A DNA stretch of 55,477 nt from Trichoplax sp. H2 (GCA_003344405.1 NOWV01000306.1:1-55477), one strand, 5' to 3'; counted from the stretch's first letter, positions 13,301 through 26,275 are shown. The notes: a model not told the origin generated them from the letters alone. A program made the numbers and translations.

Positions 13301-14293
13301 TTTATTTTTGTTGATGAAGTCAATGGTTTCTCTAACGGTTCGTCCCTCAATTGATGATTTTTCCATAAATACGCCTAAAGATGATTAAAAAATGATAATT
13401 CGACTTTGCATCCAGCAATTCGAATTCTTCTTCACATCTTACGTAAGCTAATGAAACTAATAGTTGCATTATTTGAACTTAAAATTATAATTATAGACAT
13501 TATTGCCACCGATTAATTCAATAATACGTCAATAATCAGCATAGTTAAGATAAAATTTAACAGTTACAGCTACGTAATTTCTTTGTTATGAGTTAGTCAG
13601 TAGATACTATAGATCGAATGAAAAAAATTTTTAGTAACTGGCACCAGCTATGATATTAAATCGAATACTCCGCGTAATAAAATTGTACCATAAGTCAAAT
13701 GGTAGATCCTCTACTATTGTAGTAAATGTTAAGCGAACAATCACACAACCTAACTTTTAGTGGTTTTACTATAGAATTTGCTCATTCTTTACTATCGCTT
13801 CCAAGAAGTAAATATCAGTATTCACATTTCAAGTGGCTTTAATTTAATACTGAAATTTTATTAGTTCAGTCCACTGCAGAAAAGTATTGAACGATGATAG
13901 CAGGATCTAACTAGCTTTAATTTTGAAATCTTATTAGTGTAGCTCACTGCGGGAAAATATTAAACGATAGTCACGTTATCGATCATAAACGACAAGTATA
14001 ATATCGCCGTTATGCTAAAAATACTGCCTTGATTTAAAATAAGTTACCATTTCACTCGTAATTAAATTTACTCTCATTAGCTGTTGGTTAGGAAGTTGGT
14101 TATTAGTTATCGAAGAATTAAGGTAGACACTTAGCACCAATAAGTAACTATAATATCATTTATGTCATAAACTTCCTATTTTATTAGGCTTACCGATTTT
14201 AATGACGTTATGATTTACTTTTACGATTGGGATTTGCTCAGCGGAAACAAATATAAGAATATATAATAAGATAACCAATTTGGATATTGACAT
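7312..14293 (-). CDS. Ionotropic glutamate receptor subunit, complete, 13 exons, 989 aa
   Basis: Exons in transcript order: 14194-14293, 13219-13374, 12717-12980, 12400-12596, 12162-12215, 11896-11982, 11520-11678, 11313-11420, 11052-11246, 10028-10231, 9027-9864, 7731-8020 and 7312-7629, all phase-consistent. Residues 1-18 form a signal peptide, followed by the amino-terminal domain to about 430, S1 of the ligand-binding domain (GYCIDLL; APLSIT with Arg523), M1 at 561-580, the pore loop with QQG (Gln639 at the Q/R site) and M3 with SYTANMAAFLT. S2 and then M4 (about 844-868) follow, with a 105-residue Thr/Asn/Gln-rich cytoplasmic tail. It should form a cation channel as a tetramer in the plasma membrane. 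Ligand-pocket oddity, by hand alignment to GluA2: Glu705 corresponds to Tyr758, and Ser654/Thr655 to Glu707/Ala708, so a glutamate side chain has no usual partner. The M1-pore linker is long and basic. I could not assign an AMPA, kainate, NMDA or delta class. Confidence 0.93.
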
Positions 14294-17200
14294 TTTTGAT
14301 GATTTTTAGTGATGTCGATGTCTATTCTATCCACTTTTTAATTTCCACCTACACTTTATACTATTTTTTACCGGTAAGTTAATAAATTAATTTAATTATT
14401 CTGTAGCGACCTGTCGCTGAATTAATACTGTAAAAAAGGAATGGTAGTCGTTCTTACAACAATAATCCCATGAATAGAAACTACACTGGAAAAATTAAAC
14501 CGCCTAAAGCGATGTAATGCTAGATATAAAACAGTGATCTAGCATTATAGATGACTAATACTGGGGTGTTGACGACAAGGAAAATTTCATCATGACTTTA
14601 TTAAACTTGAATAAATTTAAATTAGAAGCCATATGCGGACAATATGCTTTAGGAGCCAATAAATCAATGCTTGTTATAGTTCTCGGTTCAAGTAACTCTA
14701 TTTTACATATTTGTATCGTTATGAGCCATCAAAACATCGTTAATGAAGTCTTCATATCTACACGAACTATTCTATCTCAGATTAGACGATCTTGTCAACA
14801 TGCTATAAAAACAAATATGATTGATTTTACAAAGTGCTGATGTCAATAACGACAACACTAAATCATATGTTGCTACAAGATGCCATATTCTCAGAAGAAT
14901 TGAATTAATATTTGAAAAATTTGTTACTAGTAGCTAGCAAAATCGATTAGTCTAACTTATTTATAAATAAATCTGCAATAGGGCTATAAATATATTAATT
15001 TAGTCCAAACTTGAAATATAGCTATCCGTGGCAATTATTCTAACTGACTTTTTCATTTCTTTGAAAATCAGCGGTAGATCTTTTATTCTTACTAAATATA
15101 TGTATGGAGAAAAATAGAGAAATGCTAAACGGTTGACAAAAATATGGTACTAGACATTAAATTTAAAATAAAATTAGATTGATTAAATCCACGTGTAATA
15201 AAAGTCTCCCTTCTTTATACAACTTATTGTAATGTTATTTGGTGCATTTAGTGCTAGCCACAATCTCTTGTACGGCTCAAAACATATTTTAGACCTTACG
15301 AATAACGCTAGAGTTAAACTTGTGCCATAACAGCTTTGTGCAAATACAATCATAATTTAAATAAATACTTGCAGTTATAAATAATGACCTAACCTTCCTC
15401 CGTGTTTATTACATTTTAGCAGTAACTGCAACAAATATCTACGCTTAGGTTTAACTTCAGTTCAAACAATGCAAATTCGGGGTAAACCATGATGATATTA
15501 GCTTACCATTTCACCAATCAATGACCATTTTTTAAACCTTAATTAACATTTATGGCGATCTCCTGCATCAGGTAAATAATTTACAATATCTCTGATATAT
15601 AAACGTATAATAAACTAGCTTGTAATCCATCCATTAATTCAGCCAATTACTGCTCGTAAAAACAATCTACCGCCGAAGATTACAGTCGTCATTTCTATAT
15701 CAATATTTTAGCAATGAACATTTTTTTACTATTTATATAAGTGTAATAGGCTTCTTCTAGCAAAGAAATTGTTACAGAGTTTAAGTGAGAAGCTTGCCTA
15801 GATATAGCTAACTTTTTAACTTAATTATTGCTTTCTATAGCCACATATCATAAACTGCCGTTTAAATGGCATCTAAAACTCATGCTAACTTAATTTATAG
15901 GACAACTCGTTCATAGTAATGTCTTTGTCGCCCAACATTGTTAATGTCTATTTAATTTAAATGCAATCACAGCTAGATTCCGATGGTATACATAGCTTAA
16001 TAAATTTAATTGTATTGATTGTCTATTAACTACTTTCTACGAAGTCAATATACCGTTTTCAGCTTCTGCGGTTCGATATCGATTATGTCTAATTTAGCTA
16101 TGAACTTGGCTTATTTTCAACAGGACTACTTATACATTACGAATGATTTGTAATTATAAGGACTATGGCTAGCATTGACTTGAATTGAATTACTACAGGG
16201 ATAGATATGTGATCTAGCGACATTGGTACGACTATTTTATCCATTTAACTTAACTGAATTTGGCTGGTTGTATGAGTACATAATTGATCGTAAGCATTTT
16301 AACAGGTTTATGAATACTAATTTACGATATTAATGAAAAATTAATAAGAAATTTTTGCTAAACTGAAAGTGACGTTAAATCATACTTCAATCACAAAATA
16401 TTTGAATAGGCGTATAGATTTTAAGTTTAATTTGAATAGAAGCTATCGATTAAATATATAGCTATATGAATTAGAGCCAGTATTTGAGAAGGAATGACAC
16501 ATAAGTTCATGATCAGATTTGCGGTCAAATTAAGATATAAAGATATAGTTAATGATCGTAAGTAATTATGCTATTAATCCGAGTTTAATTAAATGAAATC
16601 TAACATCCTTTGTAGATTGAAGATAGCTCTTCTTCTTGAAGTTATTGCGACATATGTAAATAGCGATTATAATTACCCGATAAGAACATAAATAACAACT
16701 TTGAAGATAATATTCTGGATACAATTAGTTTTTAGCCTGCATGATAGATAGAATAATGTCGGCATCAGGGTTATCAATAATATTAATCTTTACACAGAAT
16801 CTATTCAGTTATTGCATGAAGGCAAAGTTACGCTTGAAATCAATTTTGTATCTACTACCAATGTTATTAATACTTCAATAAGTAGTATTAATTGAGTATT
16901 ATCTTATTTTAAGACCAGAGAGTGCCACAATTAAGCTTGTCGTTAGAAAGATCATAGCTGATATCAGTCAATATATTTCTAAACTTTACACTAGTTCCAT
17001 TGCAAATCATGATTCTCATCATGACATTTAAATGCTATCGTAGTGGTCTGCTAAGCGATTAAATACTATACATGATTATGAAATCTTTGCTTACAAATCA
17101 TGAATGTCTTAAAATTAGGCATACCTATTATTTCCTATAACTTGTAAAATGCATAGCTCTAAGATAAGCCAAGATTATAGATTTCGGATAGCAGTGAAAT

Positions 17201-18291
17201 ATATAATTTTTAATTAATTAAGAAAACATTGCTATTGTAAGGCATGGAAAGTAGACAATCTCTTATTAAGGAGAATAGAATGAATAAATAACGAAGGAAC
17301 TTATACTTGCTGATTATTTTATCTTATAATTAGATACTTATTTATTGCAGTAGTTTATATTATATCCACTGGCATAATCGTAATAGAAGCTGATATTTTC
17401 CAACATTAAATGGCTGCTTTGCATGACATGTAAGTAAATGGAATTTGAAGATAGAAATAATAATAGAATTGGATAAAACATGTTGATTATTTTATATTTG
17501 CAGCCAATCTGTATCATCGATGGTTGATTTAAGATTTATTTATTCGTTAGCTGAATGAGTAAACGATGATAAAATTTATATTGGGTGTTGGATTGTGCTA
17601 CTAGAATTTCATGGGAAAAGTTATGATAATATCCAATGAAATTATTTTTATGCGTATAAAACGCAATTGAAATCGTAGAATATTCAATTTGAAACTTAAC
17701 TAAGCATTATTCATGACAAGATAAGATATGGAGCATAGAATATATTTCCATCCTTAAACAAAATTTATAAACTACAGTAATGTTACAATTCAATTCGTGC
17801 TATTTAGCACTGAATAATGATTGATCTTGAAATAATAAGCAAATAAATGATCTTATGTAGACTTGCTATTTAACCAAATCTTACTTTACTTCTAATAATT
17901 AATCGCCATGTTATACGTATGTCTATAATAGCATTCGGATTTATACATCAACATGACCATTTCAAGCTAATATAGAATCAATGCATTAATACTACGTGAA
18001 ATAAAGTAAAATACTAAGGAAAAGCGGAAAATTATACGTAATGGCTGGATTTATTGAATTAATGATTACACTACGGTAGCGAATTAGGGTAAAGCAAATC
18101 TGGAATAAATGCAGGACTGGAGCAACGATTGATATAATGCTTCATTCGTTATCACATGATTACCAATCAATTAGTATCATCCATAATAGATGGTTACCAT
18201 GTAGAAGTAAAGTTTACAGAAATTAGAAGAGTATTTGGGGTTTTTGACTTACGACTACTGGTTCTCTTGTTGGAAGACGAAAGTGAGACTA
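14294..18291. other. 4-kb gene-free AT-rich region
   Basis: It lies upstream of the glutamate receptor and downstream of the GPCR, both on the minus strand. I looked for exons with splice sites and family motifs on both strands and found none; an 82-codon frame at 14592-14840 (+) has no recognisable content. The receptor promoter probably lies near 14300-14600. Short similar segments around 17290-17340 and 17455-17505 hint at an old duplication. Confidence 0.45.
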
Positions 18292-19431
18292 TCACAAAGA
18301 ATCATCGTCTTTTTCAGGAACTCCAATGGCTTTTTCAGAAGCTGTGTTGTTATCACCTTCAATATTATCTGGCATTACAGCACTTTGATGGCAACATGGA
18401 CAATAAGTTTGTCGAATATCTTGATTAAATATGATATAGATCAAAGGTAGTAATATAAGATACAGCATGGATAGAATTCGATCAGCACCGATGATACCAG
18501 CAGAAGAGGCATTTAGCTTATTTTGGTAGGTAACCGAAGTCAATATGAGGATACAACGAGGGGTTAGACAAGCAGTGTAAATTAATGTAGTCAAAAAGCA
18601 TAATTTAATAAACTTCTTTTCTTCACGTTTCTTTTCTAATATCTCAAATGAAGCCACAATAGTTTTACCACATTGAAATTTCATCAAGATAGCATAACAT
18701 ACACCTAAGGATAAAACAGGGATGAAGTAATTTAAAGCTAGAAAGGATATCCAAAATGGCTTATGAGGTGTTAAGATATGATTATATGTATTGCATGGAG
18801 CAGTATGATTAGTGCAATGTGTATAAATTGCAATAGGTACAGTAAAAGCTACCGCGATAATCCATGCTAGTACGATTAATAATTTAATATATTTATCGCT
18901 AAATCGCTTGGGATACCTAAAGCTTTCATAACAACGTTCAATAGCAATCCAATTTAAGGTATGCATGGTAACGATAAAGGAGCAATACGAAGGTGCAACG
19001 ATAAAAATTCGAGAATAGATTGAAAAATTATTCAACGGGATAATTCCACGCGAGTTCAAAAATAGAACAAGTGATCCGCTAATTGGGTTGATAATAGCGA
19101 GTAAAGTTGTAATTCCAATACTAGCTAGAAACTGATAGAAAGGATGTTTTTTCAATGCCGGCTTGATAAATAGTGCAATAGTAGCCACTAAATTTAAATA
19201 TAGCCCTAGTACACTGATCACAGCAACGACAATAAATGTTCGCATATCTAATGGTGGAGGATTTGTAGTCGCAGCTATTGTAATTGTAGTAGGTACTGTT
19301 GTTGCCGAAGATCTAACAGTACTTATAGTTAAAGCAAGAATGCTAGCAGTAATTGAATCAGTAGTATTGGTCATGGATAATAACGGATTATTGGTGGAAT
19401 CATTGTAATCTATTGAAATGATGCTAGCCAT
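18292..19431 (-). CDS. Intronless rhodopsin-like (class A) G-protein-coupled receptor, 379 aa
   Basis: A single open frame encodes about 60 extracellular residues rich in Ser/Thr with NDS and NTT glycosylation sites, then seven hydrophobic segments near 64-88, 96-118, 136-160, 180-200, 230-252, 275-297 and 308-332, and a short acidic tail after a Cys cluster (CPCC). Class A marks: TM1 Asn in GLYLNLV, a Cys near the top of TM3, IAIERCY in place of the E/DRY motif, TM5 Pro, TACLTP in TM6 and LPLIYIIF in TM7 for NPxxY. An expected TM2 Asp is not seen and the TM6 Trp is Leu, so the activation switches are divergent. An ECL2 Cys (HCTNHTAPC) could pair with the TM3 Cys. Intronless class A receptors are common in lineage-specific animal expansions. 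Ligand cannot be inferred. Confidence 0.88.
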   Translation of the reverse strand: MASIISIDYNDSTNNPLLSMTNTTDSITASILALTISTVRSSATTVPTTITIAATTNPPPLDMRTFIVVAVISVLGLYLNLVATIALFIKPALKKHPFYQFLASIGITTLLAIINPISGSLVLFLNSRGIIPLNNFSIYSRIFIVAPSYCSFIVTMHTLNWIAIERCYESFRYPKRFSDKYIKLLIVLAWIIAVAFTVPIAIYTHCTNHTAPCNTYNHILTPHKPFWISFLALNYFIPVLSLGVCYAILMKFQCGKTIVASFEILEKKREEKKFIKLCFLTTLIYTACLTPRCILILTSVTYQNKLNASSAGIIGADRILSMLYLILLPLIYIIFNQDIRQTYCPCCHQSAVMPDNIEGDNNTASEKAIGVPEKDDDSL

Positions 19432-19499
19432 GTTGGTTAGGTAGTTTTATGATTCCAAGGGAGAATCTTGCTTGTTTATTAATTCTATTGCTGTCGCAA

Positions 19500-20240
19500 A
19501 TTTCAATCACTCTTAGGACTTTCTAAAGAAGAAGGAGGAAAAAATTGAATATGTTTATGGTCGAGGTGGCCATTGAAAATGCAATTCAATTTTAAATCAC
19601 GGCTTGAGCCATGACGATAGCTGATTTAAAAATGCCGCTTACCGAGTTCTTAAATCACTTGTAGGACTTTCTAAAGTAGATGAAGGAAAAATATTGAATG
19701 CAATGATGTTAGAAGTCGCATTGGAATTGCTATTCAATTTTAAATCATGATTGAGCAATGACTAAATATCGATGAGATAATAAACTTGTTACGAGTGCTG
19801 TTGATACAGAGAGATTTCTACTTAAGGAAGCAGCCTCCTATTAATCATTTCGTTCATTTTCTTCTAAAGCTTATTTTTCGAATAAAATAGATAATACTAC
19901 GGCTTATAATTAGGAATTTCAATAGATTATTTCTCTTCAAGAAAATTCTATTGAGGAAAGATGTGACCCGTTATTGAAAACGATGACATTTACGTTTGAT
20001 TTTCTTTCAAAAATGGTGTTGTCAGCAATGTTGAAGATACTGCAGCTTGTAATTTAGGAATTTCAGTGGACTATCAGGTACTATTTTCACTGAGAAATTC
20101 TGTCTAGGAAAGATGTTTCAGATCAATAGCAAATGGTTGCAATGATAAGACTTTGCTACGATATCTTTTCATCACTAACAAGGAGTGGATGATTTATAGT
20201 TTATAATTTAGAAATTTTAATATGTTGGTATGTCAGTTGC
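19500..20240. repeat. Two decayed tandem repeats (about 148 bp x2 and about 140 bp x2-3)
   Basis: AGGACTTTCTAAAG starts at 19515 and again at 19663, followed in both by GGAAAAA..TTGAAT and an ATTCAATTTTAAATCA segment, giving a 148-bp unit. From about 19895 a second family with GCTTATAATTAGGAATTTCA followed by GGAAAGATGT recurs near 20045 and, weakly, 20195. No coding potential seen. Confidence 0.6.
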
Positions 20241-20762
20241 TACTAGTTTTGCCAAAATCACTAAATTTGCTAAATCACTGTAGCACTTATAATTTTACAA
20301 TATTCGTAGTTAGTTTTCAAGAACACTAGAGCTTAAGTGATTTGGAAATTCACAGATTTCATAACTAATGGTAACTACTTGTTATTTTGCTAGTTTAAGA
20401 AACTATCGAACTGCAAAGCGAGAAGAGCAATACTAATAAACTCGTTATAAGCAATAATTTTCAGCAAAGGACCCATTGTCTAGAGTAAGAAGAGAATCAG
20501 TGTAGCAATAAATTCTTTGATTAATCATTAGCACTAGTACTAATAGCCTAAAGTAAGGAGAGAAATGCTAGTAAACTCTATAATTAATAAATCATTGACA
20601 TTTGAACTGATTGCCCACCCGGTGTAAGAACATTAGAATCATTTTTACTTCCTGTAATCAATATCTAATAACTTTATACGATCAAAGCTGTCATGTTTTG
20701 CTCTAAATTTTCGCATTAGTAAAATTCGATCCTAATTAAGCATTGAAGAGCAATGCTTCTAA

Positions 20763-20978
20763 ATGGATGCTTGTAATCATATTCTATCCTTGATTAGAAA
20801 ATCTCAAGGGAACTATGACGTCAACTATTACCAATCAGAGAATTCTGTCATGTCTGTCGTTGGAATTCTTGTCGAAAACGCCATCATCATCCGGAACTTG
20901 CAAGAAATGACTGTCATGGGAATGGAGCAAATTCAAGCCTTGGCCTACAATCATTCACACTTGAAAGTGCTAGCATGA
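20763..20978 (+). other. Unassigned 71-codon open frame
   Basis: It begins MDACNHILSLIRKSQG and ends with a TGA just after HSHLKVLA. It stands out because base composition is richer in G and C than its surroundings, with codon use closer to that of the real genes here. There is no signal peptide and no domain I know. It could be a small gene, an exon of a larger one, or a relic. No partner exons were found. Confidence 0.2.
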
Positions 20979-21109
20979 AATCAACTTTACTGCATGTCAA
21001 AGTCAATCAATTTTTATAATGTGAAACTTTATGAAATCCATCCATAGCCATCAAATTTTTTAGTTGGAGTTAATCTACCGTGTGCAATTATAGAAGGAGT
21101 CTAGACTTG

Positions 21110-21625
21110 GTCTACTATAGGCTAATGCAATGGATAAAATGAACCGAATCTACTTCTATTGAGTCTTTATAGTAGTGTTATTTGTCTCCTTCGTTATGAA
21201 GTTACTTAAGCATGAAGGAAATAGAATCGTAATATAATATTTTTCGCCATTTCTGTTTAATAGAACGAAAATAATGAACCCAATCTACTTCTACTGCGCC
21301 TTCATAGCAGTACTGTTTGCCGCTTTCGTGATTTAGTTAACTTAATCATGCAGGGAGTAGAGCGTTAAAATAATACTTTACACCATTTTGTTTAATGTAA
21401 CAGAAAAATGAACCCAATCTACTTCCGTTGAACCTTTATACTAGGGTTATTGGTCTCCTTCGTTATTAAGATAACTTAAGCATGGAGGAAATGAAGCCCT
21501 AAAATAATACTTTTCACTATTTTGGTTTAATGTAGTGCAAAAAATAAAACGAATCTACTTCTATTGAGCCATCATGGTGTTATTGATGGTCTTCGTTATT
21601 AAGCTAACTTAAGCATACATTTTTT
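21110..21625. repeat. Tandem repeat, about 135-bp unit, four copies
   Basis: The core AATCTACTTCTATTGAGCC recurs with anchors at 21146, 21281, 21415 and 21551 (spacing 135, 134, 136). Each unit also carries TCTCCTTCGTTAT, TTAACTTAAGCATG and a TTTAATG block. Copies differ at perhaps 10-20% of sites, so the array is old. No long open frame crosses it. Confidence 0.85.
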
Positions 21626-22019
21626 TACATGGTGGTAAGACAACGTCAATGTAGAATCCAACTCATGAAATTTGAATAATAAGATCGATTTTGTTGTTAA
21701 CAACATTTTAAAATAATAATTAAATTTCCTGTTGTAAAATCAAGAAATGCTACAGCTATCAACTATTATTGTTTAATTGTTTCTCATTGCAATATATATA
21801 TATAGATTTACCTTTACCTTTAGGCAGGTACAATTTGTTGCGAATAAAGATTTTACTGCTATAGACAATTTCGACATATGTATTGCAGTCATTTCACAAG
21901 ACTGTAACAGCCTAAATCAATGGCCGTCACTTATGCTCTAAAGATAATTAATTAGAGTTGCTGGCTAATAAGACTTTTTACCTCTATGATTAATTTTCTT
22001 CTGTAAGAAATGTTCTTTT

Positions 22020-23570
22020 TCAAGACTGTTCAAATCAAACACGACTGAATATTAAAATAGTTCAAATGAATAATAAAATTCTCTTAAAGCATTCTATTCT
22101 CAATACTGCTTAGATCAACCTTGAATTAGAAAATAAAACGACCTATTTTCTTTCTCCATTTTGTTTCACTACGATGAAAATAATTTATTTCATCATTTTC
22201 ATAGTCAATGTTATTTTATGGTCTTTTAACTTAATCATTTCAATACTACATTGATCTACTTTCAATTAGGGAATTAAATGACCAGTTTTCTTAATTCTGC
22301 CTTATTTCGATGAAATAATTTGATTTAACTCGTTGCTGACACTATCTTATTTCTTGAATTAAGGTAATCTCTTCCCTTTTTCAATAGTGCATTAATCAAT
22401 TTTCAATTAGCAAATAAAACGATCAGTTTTCTTTCATCATTTTGCCTTACTCTGAAGATATAATTTGATCAAACTTGTTACTAACACTAACTTATATTCT
22501 TTTAAAACAATCTATTGCCATTTCATAACATCTTGATCTAGAAACATAATAATTCATTTTAAGCCTTCAATGGGCCTCGTTCTAGTGAAATAATTACATC
22601 AAATTGTTGCTAACGTTGTAGTACGTTCTTTTAAGGTAATCTATTTTCAACACTGCATTGATATACTTTTAATTAGCAAGTAAATAATCCATTTTCTTTC
22701 TCAATTTTGCTAAACTCCGATAGGCTGATGAAACAATTTGATCGAAATTGATTATCAACACTACACTAATGATGTTTAATGAATCGATGTTATGAAAGGA
22801 AATAGTTAGTTTTCATCCAGTTCGTTGGTAATATTATGTTCTTTTTAATGTAATTTGTTTCAACATTCATTGATTTACTTTTCCTCAAGAAACAAAAACC
22901 AATCTGTTTTCTTTCTCAATTTTGCCTTAAAATTACTGTGATAGAATAAATGCATCGAATTTATTGCTAACGCTATACTAACAATATTCAATGTAACAAT
23001 GCTATGAAACTAAATAGTTAATTTTCATTCTCAATTTGCCTCAAAATTACTCCGACAGAATAATTATATCCCAATTCGTTGCTAACGCTACTCTAACAGC
23101 TTTCAATAGAATTATATTATGAAGTTTATAGATGAGTTTTCTTTCTCAATTTTGCCTTAAAATGACTCCGATGGAATAATTGGATCAAATTTATTGCTAA
23201 CGCTACTCTAACAGTATTCAGTGGAACGATTTTAAGAAAATAAATGATGAGTTTTCTTCCTTAATATTTCCTAAAATTACCCCAAGAGAATAATAATATC
23301 CAATTTGTTGATAATGCTACATTAGTAACGTTCTATAGAATGATGTTATAAAATCTATAGATGAGTTTTCTTTCTCAATTTTGCCTTAAAATTACTCTGA
23401 TGGGATAATTGGATCCAATTTATCGCTAACGCTACACTAATAATATTCAATAGCATAATGTTATGAAACTAAATGATGAGTTTTCCTTCTCAATTTTGCC
23501 CTTAAATTATTCCTGATGAAATAATTGGATCCTATTCGTTGCTAATGCTACTCTAATAAAGCTAATCCAT
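22020..23570. repeat. Degenerate satellite-like array with two periods (about 140 then 115 bp)
   Basis: Units share GTTTTCTTTCTCAATTTTGCC, then ACTCCGATG.AATAATT, then TTGCTAACGCTAC. In the 3' half the anchor CTCAAT or its variants lies at 22915, 23030, 23145, 23260, 23374 and 23489, an almost exact 115-bp period. In the 5' half anchors at 22154, 22290, 22435 and 22700 give about 136-145 bp plus one missed or decayed copy. The 115-bp copies are more alike than the longer ones, so they probably expanded later. Confidence 0.85.
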
Positions 23571-23589
23571 TTCTTCAATTGTATATCGA

Positions 23590-25780
23590 TTGTATGTAAA
23601 CTTCCTCTCTTGCAAAAAAAAGTGTGATACAACAGTTGAAAATATATCGATTAGACCGTTCAACTTGGCAGTGAATAGATCAGTCATGATGAGTTTTCTT
23701 TTTCGATTTGTCTTTATCGTCTTTGGAATTTACAGAAAGATCTATTTGTCGGGTTCAATTTTCTAAAGCTAGCGAAAACTAAACACCTCCAATATTTACC
23801 ATAGACATTATCTGGATTTTTACTATTCCCTTTCAGAATAAATCCTTTAAATAATAATCCTCTATCGATGCTATTAACTAAATTAAAGCAAGGCAAACAA
23901 GCATTCAACAAACATGAGACCTTTTAATCCATGTAAATTAACTTACTTTAATATTCCAATGAAAACGAGTTATGCTTGCTTCGCTTGTAAAATGGATAAG
24001 CCACTAGTCATAAGCAACTTGCAAATGTGCAATAAATCAACCACATCAAGTTCAAGATAGAGGAAAAAAAGTTGAAATAATTATCTAACGTATTGATATT
24101 GACTTATAAAGAATCTATCAGATCGTGAGCTATATAGAAAATGTCAAAAACAATTTAATCAATCAATTTAATTGGTTTACTGAAAAAAAACGATTTCAAT
24201 TCATTGCCCTGTATTTGTATATGGTATAGAATGAATTCTGTCTATTGATCGAAAATTCAAATAGGTATTCTAGAGCAATTATATCCTCTATTAAATACTT
24301 AGAATAGATAAACAATACCTGTCATATAACTAGAAAATTCTATTTACACATTAAAATGTTTCGGTAGCAAAGTACAAATCTAGACAAGAAATGATGTTTA
24401 ACATTCACATCATGGCTATTGATTCTCTTCGCAACCCAGGATATTAAATTATACTAAATCAAGCTCGGTTATAGAATAAGACTATTCCAAGGGAATATCG
24501 AGTATGTAATGGTAGCTATTTCAAGATATATTCTACTTGATATTAGCCTCGGGCGTTACAAGAACATAAGGAAATCAAGAAATTTATTTTCTTATTTCGA
24601 TGCATTACATCAGGATTAGTCATTGACTTGAAAATATGCCTGTCGTTGCCATCGTAATGAGTCATTGGCGTAGAATTTTTCTTTTCATCGCATAGATTGA
24701 TTTTCTATTGATGAGCCCTTTACAATGGCAATCATGTTAGTCATAATGGAGTTATCAAGTTTCTTTTACGCCATTAAGATCAGAGAGACAGCTAAGATAT
24801 AATTGCAATAATACTAGTAGTAACGGAATTATCAAATTTCTTTCACGCCATAGAGATCAAATAGCCAGTCAATAAACTTACCGTAGCTACCGTTACAATG
24901 TATAGAAGTAGGACACATTTTGTATTGGAAATAATGCGGACTCTTTATTATGGCTTGATGATCTCCATTTTGAGCCATTACCTTTTGGAGAAGTATATAT
25001 ATACATATATTGTTATATATACCAATCATGCCTATTCAATTTCAATTTCCCATTTCTTTACTCCTAGCTGCTCATGAAATTGAACGATAAAGTAATTTCT
25101 CCAGAGTAGATAGCAAGTAAACATCATACTAGTAATTCGCTGTTGTAAAATGCTTCTATGAATGAATTGATTGCAATTTTTTTCACTTGCATCATCTTTT
25201 AGCGCTATATAAAATAATCAATGTATCAGTTGGATACATGTCAGGAAAGAGTTTTCAATTTATTGCTTGAATGACTGCTTTCAAAATTTATTAATCGTTT
25301 ATTTGAGGGTATACTTATAACGTTTTTTCTCTGCTCGATATGAATATCGTGGAATTTTGCGCTAGAGCGTTAACTTCTTTCCTTTTATTGAAAGGAAGCC
25401 AAGATTCAAGTCATTATTTAAATCTCTATTTTAGATACTCCCGGTACTTACCATTCCATCGAATAGCCATTTTAACGGGCATATTTCTACTCGACATAAA
25501 TGACCTCATATTTTAATATCGGATAATTTAAGCAACCATTCGGTTTTCTTTGAGTTGATGGATAATATTGGATTGAACGCAAACTACTTCCTAAAGAATA
25601 AATTGATCTCATAGGTGCTATTGCTCCAACTAGCTTATCAGAAAGAGTAGGATAAATGAAATTATTGCCAATAAACAAGTTCTTTCCTAACTTTTTTAAC
25701 AACCTGATATTGTACTTATATCTAACAGTCTGCATCAGTAGATTACTCTATCTGCTAATCATAGATAAGTTTCGATAACA
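23590..25780. other. Non-coding or relic region with possible LRR-like fragment
   Basis: No intact gene was found. A minus-strand frame at 25487-25735 contains LLKKLGKNLFIGNNFIYPTL, which has leucine-rich-repeat-like spacing, and minus frames at 23714-23911 and 24832-25029 are also open, but I could not link them with splice sites. Two similar segments (GTTATCAAGTTTCTTTTACGCC at 24751, related copy at 24828) form a short direct repeat. A decayed LRR gene is possible but unproven. Confidence 0.25.
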
Positions 25781-25809
25781 ATCTTCATGAGATTCCTCCT
25801 TGCAAACCT

Positions 25810-26275
25810 ATGATGCTATCATAATCGTAGCTTGTAATAGAGTTTTAAGCAGAGACAGATACATATTTTTAGTATATTAACTAAATTGCTAAATATCATA
25901 CTCAGTATCGTAACTGTAGCTTATAATAGAGTGTTAAGCAGAGATAGATACAAATTTTTAGTATATTTAATTAAATGACTAAATATCATACCCGGTATCG
26001 TAATCGTAGCTCATGCTAGAGCTTTGAGCAGAGATAGATATATATATATATTTAGTGTATTTAATTAAATTACTAAATAATATACTCGGTATCGTATCGT
26101 AGCTTGTAATAGATTTTTGAGCAGAGATAGATACGTAAACTTAGTATTTTTAATTTAAGTATTAAATATCATATTCAGTATCATAATTGCAGCTCATAAT
26201 AAAGTTTTGAGTAGAGATAGTACATATTTTTGTTATTTTTAATTAAATTACTAAATATAATACTCTTGATAGTTA
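25810..26275. repeat. Tandem repeat, about 90-bp unit, five copies
   Basis: The core CGTAGCTTGTAATAGAGTTT, followed by AGCAGAGA.AGATAC and ATTAAAT..CTAAATATCATACTC, is anchored at 25826, 25914, 26005, 26098 and 26188 (spacing 88, 91, 93, 90). The third copy carries a short TA-dinucleotide expansion. Confidence 0.85.

Noticed and set aside
18156-19408. Plus-strand frames over the GPCR
   Set aside because: They are antisense shadows of a clear seven-helix reading frame.
22020-23570. CRISPR-like array
   Set aside because: Units are contiguous diverged tandem copies without unique spacers, and the genome is clearly eukaryotic.
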